DNA from: Paracrocinitomix sp039939375
GTDB lineage: Bacteria; Bacteroidota; Bacteroidia; Flavobacteriales_D; Crocinitomicaceae
Assembly (NCBI GenBank): GCA_039939375.1
Contig: JBDVJO010000011.1
Span: 310,001 to 374,000, forward strand
Reading direction: 5' to 3'
Length of the DNA stretch: 64,000 bases
Positions 15,758 to 22,579 of the stretch are shown piece after piece. The translations under genes and the position numbers were made by a program. Under the pieces are notes generated by a model. That model was given only the letters and a program-made list of their open reading frames with translations, ran no database searches and had not been told where the DNA came from. Each line of letters opens with the position of its first letter. Position 1 is the stretch's first letter.

Positions 15758-17041
15758 ATGAAAAAAATCTACCTGATAGCATTGTCGTTATTCACTATGA
15801 TTCCGGCAATCTTCGCACAACCGTGTAGCGGTGGGCGTTATTCAACTGACTTGTTTACCAATGTTACCATCACATCAGATGTCAACTTTGGATCAAACAC
15901 CAGCTTTACTGGTGGAACAACACAGTTAGACATGGACATTTATGAACCAACAGGAGACACCGAAACAGCGCGCCCGCTAATTATTTGGGCACACGGTGGT
16001 TCATTTATTGGTGGAACAAAAACCGAAGCAGATGTGGTTGAATTATCTAACCGATTTGCGAAAAAAGGATACGTTTGTGCTTCTATAGATTATAGAGTAG
16101 GAATGTGGCCTATTGACTCAGTAAACGCGATTAAAGCTTTGTTGAGAGCAGTTCAAGATATGAAAGCTTCTGTGCGTTACTTCTATCAAGATGCTGCTAC
16201 AGCTGACACCTATAAAATTGACACGACTAAAATTTATATTGGTGGATCTTCTGCCGGAGCAATTACTGCTTTACATTATGCTTACTTGAATCAAGAATGT
16301 GAAATTGAAGAATTCATGTCGATCTCTGATTTAAATTCACTTGGAGGATTAGAAGGAACGAGCGGAAATGCTGGTTACTCAACAGAAGTTGCCGGAGTAA
16401 TCAATTTATGTGGTGCCTTAGCAAGATACGGTTGGTTAGAAACAGGTGATGTACCTGTAGTTTCTCTTCACGGAGATAATGATGCAACAGTTGATTACAA
16501 TACAGGTTATGCCAGTGTTTCTGGATTTGATATCATGCAATTAGATGGTAGTAGAATGATTGATGCGCAAGCAACTTCAGTTGGTGTTGATACAAAGTTC
16601 TACACGCATTATGGTGGTGGACACGTTGTTTACCTCTCAGATGCTGATTACATGGACACAACTGTTAATTTTATCAGAGACTTTTTAATTGATCAGTTTG
16701 GATGTACGGATGCCGCTTTACAACCAGCAAACGCACCAACCGGAACAGCAAACATGTATCCTTTGTTTTATTGTGGATTGTCTGTTGAAGAGCAAGCACA
16801 AGAGTTGGTGAAAGCAATTTACCCTAACCCATCTTCAGACCAAATGACCGTTGTTTTTGAAAATGGAACCTTGTTAAATGAAGTGGTATTGTTAGATCTT
16901 TCAGGAAGAACAATCAATACATACAAAGTAAATTCTTCAACTTTAACTATTCATAAAGACGGCTTAAAAGCTGGAATCTACCTGCTTAAATCAACAAATG
17001 ATAAAGGTGTTGTAACAACATCTAAAGTTATTTTTGAATAG
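15758..17041 (+). CDS. Secreted alpha/beta-hydrolase (carboxylesterase) with T9SS type A sorting domain
   Basis: The 427-residue protein has a signal peptide (cleavage near FA-Q21), an alpha/beta-hydrolase domain and a C-terminal T9SS sorting domain. The oxyanion-hole motif HGGSF lies at about 79-83 and the nucleophile elbow is GGSSAG, Ser165. An Asp in HGDNDATV (about 246) and a C-terminal His (GGGHVVYL) complete a plausible triad. The enzyme would act on esters of acetylated or lipid substrates at the cell surface. The last ~80 residues (AIYPNPSSDQMTVVF to KVIFE) are the type A sorting domain that directs export through T9SS. It ends the FadL/SGNH operon. Confidence 0.85.
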   Translation: MKKIYLIALSLFTMIPAIFAQPCSGGRYSTDLFTNVTITSDVNFGSNTSFTGGTTQLDMDIYEPTGDTETARPLIIWAHGGSFIGGTKTEADVVELSNRFAKKGYVCASIDYRVGMWPIDSVNAIKALLRAVQDMKASVRYFYQDAATADTYKIDTTKIYIGGSSAGAITALHYAYLNQECEIEEFMSISDLNSLGGLEGTSGNAGYSTEVAGVINLCGALARYGWLETGDVPVVSLHGDNDATVDYNTGYASVSGFDIMQLDGSRMIDAQATSVGVDTKFYTHYGGGHVVYLSDADYMDTTVNFIRDFLIDQFGCTDAALQPANAPTGTANMYPLFYCGLSVEEQAQELVKAIYPNPSSDQMTVVFENGTLLNEVVLLDLSGRTINTYKVNSSTLTIHKDGLKAGIYLLKSTNDKGVVTTSKVIFE

Positions 17042-17062
17042 GAATTAAATGATAATTTTTGA

Positions 17063-17094
17063 AAAAGGCATTCAGTTTCTGAGTGCCTTTTTTG
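17063..17094 (+). terminator. Terminator after the esterase gene
   Basis: AAAGGCA-TCAG pairs with CTGA-TGCCTTT around a three-T loop, followed by six T. Confidence 0.85.
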
Positions 17095-17138
17095 TTTCTT
17101 TTATTTTCCATAGCACTCCGAGCGGCCTACTGGGTATA

Positions 17139-17220
17139 GCGCACCTCGACTTACTTCGGCTGCGCTGTGCCAACGCTAAAGCTAAGGCGATACGCGGTCA
17201 GCACGAGCCGCTCGGTGTGC
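17139..17220 (+). repeat. 82-base dispersed repeat, copy 1
   Basis: This segment (from gcgcacctcgacttacttcg to gccgctcggtgtgc) is matched, in reverse complement and with about four mismatches, by 33592-33673. It is not coding and lies 3' of a gene. Flanking partial copies of its ends (CCGAGCGGCC near 17118, GTTGCTCGGTGTGC near 17283) indicate nested or tandem insertions. Confidence 0.85.
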
Positions 17221-17360
17221 TTAGTAAAAGTCGTTCAGCACGAGCCTGTTGGTCTGCAGGAACTGTGTGTGCTTAGCAAGAGTTGCTCGGTGTGCTTTGT
17301 ATTGTTCTAGAGAGAAAAAGTATAAGACCAATTTCAACTTTATTCTTTTTTCCTTGGATA

Positions 17361-17377
17361 CTTCGACTACGCTCAGC
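17361..17377. repeat. CTTCGA...CTCAG dispersed motif, intergenic copy
   Basis: CTTCGACTACGCTCAGC is a near-consensus copy of the motif also seen at 633, 25184 and 56274. Confidence 0.6.
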
Positions 17378-17458
17378 ACAAATTCCAAAAGAACCAAAAA
17401 AATCAGTGGTCCGACAAACAACTACTAAAATATCAATTCTCAAAATCTAAACGTCCAA

Positions 17459-17497
17459 TATTTTCTGACAAAAACCCATAACCGGGTGTCAGAAAAT
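17459..17497. repeat. Inverted repeat ATTTTCTGACA / TGTCAGAAAAT
   Basis: Two arms of 11 bases pair across an AT-rich, CCGGG-containing loop. It lies in the repeat-rich intergenic stretch and has no T-tail that would make it a clear terminator. Confidence 0.6.
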
Positions 17498-17658
17498 CAA
17501 CGAACGTTCTTAACGATTTTTCCGAATGAATTTTAACGTAGTCTTATTGAATGACCACAGTTTTCTTAATCAAATTTTGCTACAATTTTAAAAATTAAGC
17601 CGGACCATTGAAATGGAAAGGTAGAATTGTCAAATAAGAAAACACAATGGAGCGCCCG

Positions 17659-17696
17659 ATTTTTCAATCCCAGGATAATGGGAGTTATTGAAAAAT
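17659..17696. repeat. Hairpin ATTTTTCAAT / ATTGAAAAAT with inner CCCA/TGGG
   Basis: Perfect 10-base arms enclose a further CCCA...TGGG pairing. No gene depends on it as far as I can see. Confidence 0.6.
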
Positions 17697-17761
17697 ATTT
17701 AGCGGTTGTGATTTCGTTTTGCCACAATTCAATTGAGATTTCGCGGGTCTTATTAGTTGTC

Positions 17762-17819
17762 GTGGATTTGTAATCCGTAATGCAGTATGGTTGTTTAATT
17801 GCACGGATTACAAATCCGT
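17762..17819. repeat. Palindromic element with GGATTTGTAATCC arms
   Basis: GTGGATTTGTAATCCGT (17762-17778) and ACGGATTACAAATCCGT (17803-17819) pair over 16 of 17 bases. The core CGGATTTGTAATCCG resembles a palindromic element I have seen repeatedly in other Bacteroidota intergenic regions; its mobility is unproven. Confidence 0.65.
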
Positions 17820-18101
17820 GCTAACGGGGTCACGAAGGCTATTTTTTTCTGTCCAAGCTTTATAACTTGTAGTGCCATGTGCTGATCAAAGCACAGTTAA
17901 AACTTCAACATTTTACTTCAACACTTCGCGAGCATGGCGTAAGAAAAATTGTGTTCGATAAATTGTTGTACGCGTTCAACATTTCAATCTGGATGTGAAT
18001 AAGTTGCTTAAAAAAAAATTAAAACTCTTAGAGAACTAATTGTTCAATTTTTAAATTCGCTTTTTCTAACCCAAAACGAACCGTTTTTAATAAAAACAGC
18101 T

Positions 18102-19277
18102 ATGAAAAAGTTATTCAGTCTATTGCTAATTATCAACACTTCAATTGTATTCTCACAAGAGTTTGAGAACGAAAAAGTAAAAATCAAATATTTTAAACCT
18201 GCCTTAGCGCATGATCCTGTGACACCCTCCGTGAACGCTTATGTGACCGAGCCAGCCTCCGCAACGAAAGCTGAAGCCATTACTTACTTAGCATCTCTCA
18301 ATTCAGATGCCCGTTCAAAGTTTTATTTTCAAAAATTAAACATCTTCAGCAAGCAAATTAAACCTACTGATGTCATTCAAGACGAAGGTTCAAAAGACAC
18401 CATTGCCCAGTTAGACATTGTGCTTGGTGATTACATTCAAGGCGAAACAACCTTTTACGCTGAAGACATTAAAAAACCAGACGGAACGATCACTGGTAAA
18501 AAATGGATCGCCAGTATGACACGTACGTTACCCATGACCTACACATATTATGATGAAAATGGTGTTAAAATATTGGACGCATGTAAAATGGAAATGCAAC
18601 ATACATTGAAGTATCCCAACAACTTCTTTGGTAAAGCACCCGTTTACAAAACAAAAAAAGCCCTTTTAGATGTTTTTCTGCCCAAAAAAGAAGGAATTGA
18701 AAACCTTGCTAAAGACCAGTGTTTCTCAAAAAACCTAAGACAATTATCCGGAATCATCAAAGATGCCTTCTCTACGCGTTACTCAAAAATAGTAGTGAAA
18801 CTTGCCACTTTAAAGCTGAAGAAAAAAGAAAAGCCTAAGTATGCAGATGCGCTTGAACTTGAAACACGAATGCTCGCAAACCTTGAAAAAGTAGTTGCCA
18901 ACGGTAAAGCAGAGAATAACAAAAATTGGCACAGCCCTGAAATTCAACAAGAATTTGCAGCTTTAAAAGAAGCTTATATTCAAATGTTAGGTGCAGATGT
19001 TGAACTAGAAAAAAATGGTGGAACTCCACGCTTTAACAACACTACCTTTGTGGCACTTACTAAAAACATGCTTTGGTGTATGTTCTTTATCAATGAACAT
19101 GCAGAAGTATTAAAACAAGCCACTGCTCTAGAAAAAGGAGACGATAGTAGCGTTGACAATACCTCTTTAAGCGGAATTACCAATGACTTTAAAATTTCAT
19201 GGTGGCAATTAAAAGCCATCTCATCTTACTATGCACCAGTGTACCTAAAGAATAAGGAACGCTATGGTTGGGAGTAA
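18102..19277 (+). CDS. Secreted protein of unknown function
   Basis: The 391-residue protein has a signal peptide (KKLFSLLLIINTSIVFS, cleavage before QEF). The rest is Lys-rich, predicted mixed alpha/beta; the segment from about 210 to 330 is helical (KLKKKEKPKYADALELETRM, AALKEAYIQMLGADVELEKN). I recognise no family or motif, and there is no T9SS sorting domain. It stands alone between the repeat-rich stretch and the degraded small gene. Codon use resembles its neighbours, so it is unlikely to be recently acquired. Confidence 0.7.
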   Translation: MKKLFSLLLIINTSIVFSQEFENEKVKIKYFKPALAHDPVTPSVNAYVTEPASATKAEAITYLASLNSDARSKFYFQKLNIFSKQIKPTDVIQDEGSKDTIAQLDIVLGDYIQGETTFYAEDIKKPDGTITGKKWIASMTRTLPMTYTYYDENGVKILDACKMEMQHTLKYPNNFFGKAPVYKTKKALLDVFLPKKEGIENLAKDQCFSKNLRQLSGIIKDAFSTRYSKIVVKLATLKLKKKEKPKYADALELETRMLANLEKVVANGKAENNKNWHSPEIQQEFAALKEAYIQMLGADVELEKNGGTPRFNNTTFVALTKNMLWCMFFINEHAEVLKQATALEKGDDSSVDNTSLSGITNDFKISWWQLKAISSYYAPVYLKNKERYGWE

Positions 19278-19422
19278 GGGGTTAGTTTAGGATTGAGCTA
19301 ATTTTTTGGTTGCTTTTTATGCTTTCATTGAGTGCACCTGCCTGTCGGTATGCAGGGTCGAACGTGGCAATGAAAAAAAGTAAGATGCTATTTAAAACCA
19401 CATTTTATCATTATTTTAAAAC

Positions 19423-19675
19423 ATGCAAACCATCTCAAAAGGCCTAGCCATTTTGTTTTTCGATAGTTCTTGCTTTTTCTTTTACACAAGAAGAGCTTGA
19501 AACTAATATTACTCTAAACACTGAGGTATGGATTTGTGTGAGCGAAACATCCTACGCCTACCACTTTAAAAATACCTACCGCGGACTCTCCAATTGCAAA
19601 CACGAAATCAAAAAAATGACCCTGCAAGAAGCCTTTAAATTAGGAAAGAAGAAATTGTGTGGATGGGAGGATTAG
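19423..19675 (+). pseudogene. Frameshifted gene for a small secreted Cys-containing protein
   Basis: Reading from ATG 19423 gives MQTISKGLAILFF before the frame breaks. In the next frame the sequence continues as SIVLAFSFTQEELETNITL, then VWICVSETSYAYHFKN, RGLSNCKHEIKKMT and ends KKKLCGWED followed by a stop. This 'VYxC...YH..CRGLSNC..EIKK......LCGWE' pattern occurs in small exported proteins of Bacteroidota. The break falls at the T-run 19456-19460, which would need one T fewer. It is either a decayed gene, an authentic frameshift or a sequencing error. Confidence 0.7.
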
Positions 19676-19736
19676 GGGGAATGGTTTGTTTTTCAAATAG
19701 AAATCTTATTTTTAGAGCAAACCCAAAATCAAACAA

Positions 19737-20372
19737 ATGGCTGAATGTATTAACTGTGGCGAATACACAAAATTTAATGGTGGACTCTGCTTCTCTTGTT
19801 ATAAAAAGGAAGGAAAATCTAAAGATGTTCAAGTCAAGGAGAAGTCTGAAAAGAAAAAGGTAGCAAAAAAGGCTGATTCTAAATCAAACGGCAAATCCAA
19901 CAGTTGGGTATACAACCTAATCAAAGGCCGAATAGCTGAAACCATTGTTGAAGAGCTCTTTCTGTCTCTAGATTTTCAGGTGTACAAATACGGTATGGAA
20001 AATACCATACCTGGAATCATGGACCTCTTAAAAGGAGTAAAAGATGAAGTAGCAATGGAAATCAAACGTATGCCTGATTTAGTGGTTTACAAAGATGGCC
20101 GGGCACACTTCATTGAGGTGAAATTTAGAGCCTCCGGTTCTTTTAAGTTATCAGACATTGATAAAAAAGGAGACTATCCTTATCAAAACGCACTAATTGT
20201 TCTTGTTTCTAAAAGACACATTAAGAGTATCTCTTTTATGGAGCTGGCTGACGGAAAAGAAATACATGAAAACGATCGTAAATACCTTGGAAGCCGAAAA
20301 GAGTTTGATACTGACAAAGAGAAAATTATTGAGTATTGTCAATATGCTGTGAAGTTTTTTGAGAATGTTTAA
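19737..20372 (+). CDS. Zinc-ribbon PD-(D/E)XK nuclease-like protein
   Basis: The 211-residue protein begins with a zinc ribbon (Cys4xxCys7 and Cys18xxCys21), followed by a long basic Lys-rich linker (residues about 23-55). The rest resembles a PD-(D/E)XK nuclease: helix GRIAETIVEELFLSLDF with a possible Glu, then MPDLVVYKDGRAHFIEVKFR, with Asp114 and Glu127-x-Lys129 as the metal/catalytic residues. Such nucleases cut DNA in restriction, repair or recombination. It is convergent with the three-gene cassette and next to the type I restriction operon, so a defence role is plausible, but no partner is proven. The basic linker may help bind nucleic acid. Confidence 0.65.
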   Translation: MAECINCGEYTKFNGGLCFSCYKKEGKSKDVQVKEKSEKKKVAKKADSKSNGKSNSWVYNLIKGRIAETIVEELFLSLDFQVYKYGMENTIPGIMDLLKGVKDEVAMEIKRMPDLVVYKDGRAHFIEVKFRASGSFKLSDIDKKGDYPYQNALIVLVSKRHIKSISFMELADGKEIHENDRKYLGSRKEFDTDKEKIIEYCQYAVKFFENV

Positions 20373-20391
20373 GTTTTACCTTTAAAAAGAA

Positions 20392-21099
20392 TTATCCAAA
20401 AATTTTCGGTTTCTTTTTGATATCAAAATTCTCTGCCTCCTTAATTGAGAATAAGGCATGATGATCTTTGTTTTCTTTGAATGCCTTACCATTTGTTAAT
20501 ATAAAATTTCCATTTAAGTCCAAAGGGCCTGTGAATTGATCAAAAGCTATGAGGCGGCCAATCTTGCTCTCGCAATCTAAGTTTCTAATCATTCCACCAA
20601 CTTTGTAAAATTCCCCATCACTCACTTTAGCTTTAGCTGAATGCTTGTATTTGGCGTCATGCAACATTTTTATCTTGGTGTAATCAGGGTCATTTAACTT
20701 ATCATCAAGGATGAAAGATATATCGGGAGCACTGTACTCTTTTGCTTTCCCTTTTACTTTAATGCCAGCGCAATAATCGAATTGATCAGTTCCATCAGTC
20801 TTGTTGGTTAGTCTGAAAAAAGGAAAATTCTTTTTTAAACCCGGTGCTTTTGGAAATTGAGATCCCCCTGTTCCTCCTTTGATAAACTCAATCTCATAAT
20901 TTGCCTTCAAGTCTTTTAAGATTCTTATGTAACAGAAAAACTCATAAATATATTCTCGCTTTTTTTTATCTGTTTTATGAGTTTCAATATGAAGCAAAGT
21001 ATCGCCAGAATCATTCCATTTTGCTGCCTTTTTAATGGCTTTAGCAAAGGTCTTAATCTCTTTCAGTTGTTGATCTATAGGTTGAATTTTAGCGGCCAT
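20392..21099 (-). CDS. Uncharacterised protein, PD-(D/E)XK nuclease-like
   Basis: The 235-residue protein has an N-terminal helical region (residues 1-65) and a core that looks like a PD-(D/E)XK fold: SAPDISFILDD with Asp126, then a strand IKMLHDAKYK with Asp148-x-Lys150. I recognise no named family. It is the last gene of a three-gene cassette and its start overlaps the end of the 321-residue neighbour by 25 bases, so the two are coupled and probably act together. A conserved stretch GGTGGSQFPKAPGLKK precedes the core and could be a substrate or nucleotide-contacting loop. The nuclease assignment rests on motif spacing alone. Confidence 0.5.
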   Translation of the reverse strand: MAAKIQPIDQQLKEIKTFAKAIKKAAKWNDSGDTLLHIETHKTDKKKREYIYEFFCYIRILKDLKANYEIEFIKGGTGGSQFPKAPGLKKNFPFFRLTNKTDGTDQFDYCAGIKVKGKAKEYSAPDISFILDDKLNDPDYTKIKMLHDAKYKHSAKAKVSDGEFYKVGGMIRNLDCESKIGRLIAFDQFTGPLDLNGNFILTNGKAFKENKDHHALFSIKEAENFDIKKKPKIFG

Positions 21100-22040
21100 G
21101 ATTTTGATTTAAATTGTTTAACAAATCTTATTTGAGACTCAGAGTCATTCACCTGACTTAAGTGTTTAATTGTGCGGCTAATTGATTTCTCTTTTGAAAA
21201 TACATCCTCGAACAGCTCGACCTGCTCCTGAATACTATCATTCCCTTCTACAATAATCTCTTTTGATTTTTCTATAACTTTTTTGGTACTAGCAAATCCT
21301 ATTTTTTCTGGATCAAGAATTTCACTAAAATCATCTCTAAGCATCTCATTTGTGTACTTGAGATAATGTCCTAATTGTAGAATGCTATTTATATACTCCC
21401 AAAGATGAGATAATCCCTCAAGTAGTGATATTTCTGAAAAATTTGTTGTTCTATACTCTGCGATCATCATTTGAACAAAATCGATTTGATTCTCAGTTGG
21501 CAACCCTTGAAACAAACGCCCAAATGTGGTTCTAGAAGCAAATACATTTTCTTCATACAAAGTATCATAATCAAACTTCGTTAACTCTGTAATATTGCGA
21601 CTGAAATGCCTGTGTGGTTCATAATAGTTGTAGATGGACATCAAACTAAATGTAAAGTCATCCAATAACTGATTTCTGACAAATGTTCCTTCAAAATCAA
21701 CTAGCAATTCATGTTGAAAAAATTCTATTGGTTTTACATCCCTTTCTCTAGATCGCTTATATGCTATTTGATGTTGATGACTCAATCTTTCAAACGGAAT
21801 GACCTTAGCTTCTGATTTATCTGTGACAGTGCCTTTGTGCTTCAGTTTGTACTTCTCTTTAACATGATGACTTTCTGGATCTTCTGCAGATCGGTCAAAT
21901 AATATTACTTGAGAATTGATCTCTGGTCTAATCTGTTCATTTTTGGAAACGAATTTAATCTTTCCTTGCTGTGAGATGGCACTTTCACTTGTTTCTAAAC
22001 GTCCATGATTTGGACTACAATTGATCATGTAATAACTCAT
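21075..22040 (-). CDS. Uncharacterised protein, partner of the nuclease-like protein
   Basis: The 321-residue protein has no motif I can name with confidence. Residues 1-100 are beta-rich (YYMINCSPNHGRLE, INSQVILFDRSAED, YKLKHKGTVTDK), compatible with a PUA/EVE-like base-reading fold, but this is a guess. Residues about 110-320 are strongly helical with acidic and aromatic residues (LLDDFTFSLMSIYNYYEPHR, EENVFASRTTFGRLFQGLP). It overlaps the downstream nuclease-like gene by 25 bases and follows the small gene at 22402 after 23 bases. Reading these three as one transcript is an inference from spacing. Confidence 0.55.
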   Translation of the reverse strand: MSYYMINCSPNHGRLETSESAISQQGKIKFVSKNEQIRPEINSQVILFDRSAEDPESHHVKEKYKLKHKGTVTDKSEAKVIPFERLSHQHQIAYKRSRERDVKPIEFFQHELLVDFEGTFVRNQLLDDFTFSLMSIYNYYEPHRHFSRNITELTKFDYDTLYEENVFASRTTFGRLFQGLPTENQIDFVQMMIAEYRTTNFSEISLLEGLSHLWEYINSILQLGHYLKYTNEMLRDDFSEILDPEKIGFASTKKVIEKSKEIIVEGNDSIQEQVELFEDVFSKEKSISRTIKHLSQVNDSESQIRFVKQFKSKSWPLKFNL

Positions 22041-22063
22041 ACTCTTAGTTTTTACTGTTTTAA

Positions 22064-22402
22064 TTATCCTTTTGGCCGAACAATTACCTTATTTGAACTC
22101 TCGTTGTATCCAATTATTTCAATGGAATCTGGGAATTTGACTTGCCCCTTTTCATCTGTTTGTTCATTTATCCAAACTATCATTGATAGCCCATTTTCTA
22201 TTTCACATTCATCCAAAAAGTGTCTAATCCAAATTCGCATTCCTTCCTTTTTCTCACTTCCTATATATTGCCCTTCGATTATATCGTTCGGATAATTACC
22301 AAAATTATTTTCAGAATCTTGTACAATTAGTTTTTCAAATGTCAATTTTGAACCTGTCGCTAGTGATTTTATGTGTCTTTGGTATTTATTCAACTGTATC
22401 AT
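22064..22402 (-). CDS. Small hypothetical protein, first gene of a three-gene cassette
   Basis: The 112-residue protein lacks a signal peptide or membrane segment. It contains a Trp/aromatic-rich middle (MRIWIRHFLDECEI) and ends in a basic VIVRPKG. No family is recognised. Its ATG follows about 80 bases after the GGCGAG repeats, so it would be the first gene under their control. The short gap of 23 bases to the next gene suggests cotranscription. Confidence 0.5.
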   Translation of the reverse strand: MIQLNKYQRHIKSLATGSKLTFEKLIVQDSENNFGNYPNDIIEGQYIGSEKKEGMRIWIRHFLDECEIENGLSMIVWINEQTDEKGQVKFPDSIEIIGYNESSNKVIVRPKG

Positions 22403-22482
22403 TTCTCCATTTATTACATGTTTCTTGTAGACAAATCACATATTGAATTCCTTCTGTTTTGCGTGCCTATGTTTAACTTTTC

Positions 22483-22579
22483 TATTCTCGCCAACATGGC
22501 GAGAATATGGCGAGAATAAATCTTAAAGCTGTTTTTTCGAGTTTATTCTCGCCAACATGGCGAGTTTATGGCGAGATAA
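22483..22579. promoter_or_regulatory. Operator-like GGCGAG repeats ahead of the three-gene cassette
   Basis: TATTCTCGCC and GGCGAGAATA form a perfect 10-base inverted repeat around AACAT (22483-22507), with a further half-site ATGGCGAGAATA at 22507-22518. A second copy is present at 22544-22564 (TATTCTCGCCAACATGGCGAG) with its own extra half-site at 22568-22579. The four ATGGCGAG half-sites lie in two pairs, with the sites within a pair about one helical turn apart. The array sits directly after the stop of the deaminase fusion and 80-180 bases upstream of the gene at 22402. The winged helix in the fusion protein is a possible ligand; a terminator role is also conceivable. Confidence 0.55.

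Larger units (their letters stand above)
17042..18101. other. Repeat-rich intergenic stretch of about 1.06 kb without a gene
   Basis: No convincing coding frame is seen; the short frames in 17049-17421 lie over repeats. After the terminator come an 82-base dispersed repeat (17139-17220), related partial copies up to 17290, a CTTCGACTACGCTCAGC motif (17361-17377), three separate hairpins (17459-17497, 17659-17696, 17762-17819) and a small TGTGCT...AAGCACA hairpin near 17880. Such concentrations of palindromic elements are typical of REP-type sequences. The promoter of the gene at 18102 must lie in the last 100 bases, but I cannot assign it. Confidence 0.6.

Noticed and set aside
17049..17276. 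75-codon frame over the repeat-rich region
   Set aside because: It runs through the dispersed repeat and has no signal, domain or homologous character; such frames arise from palindromic GC-rich repeats.
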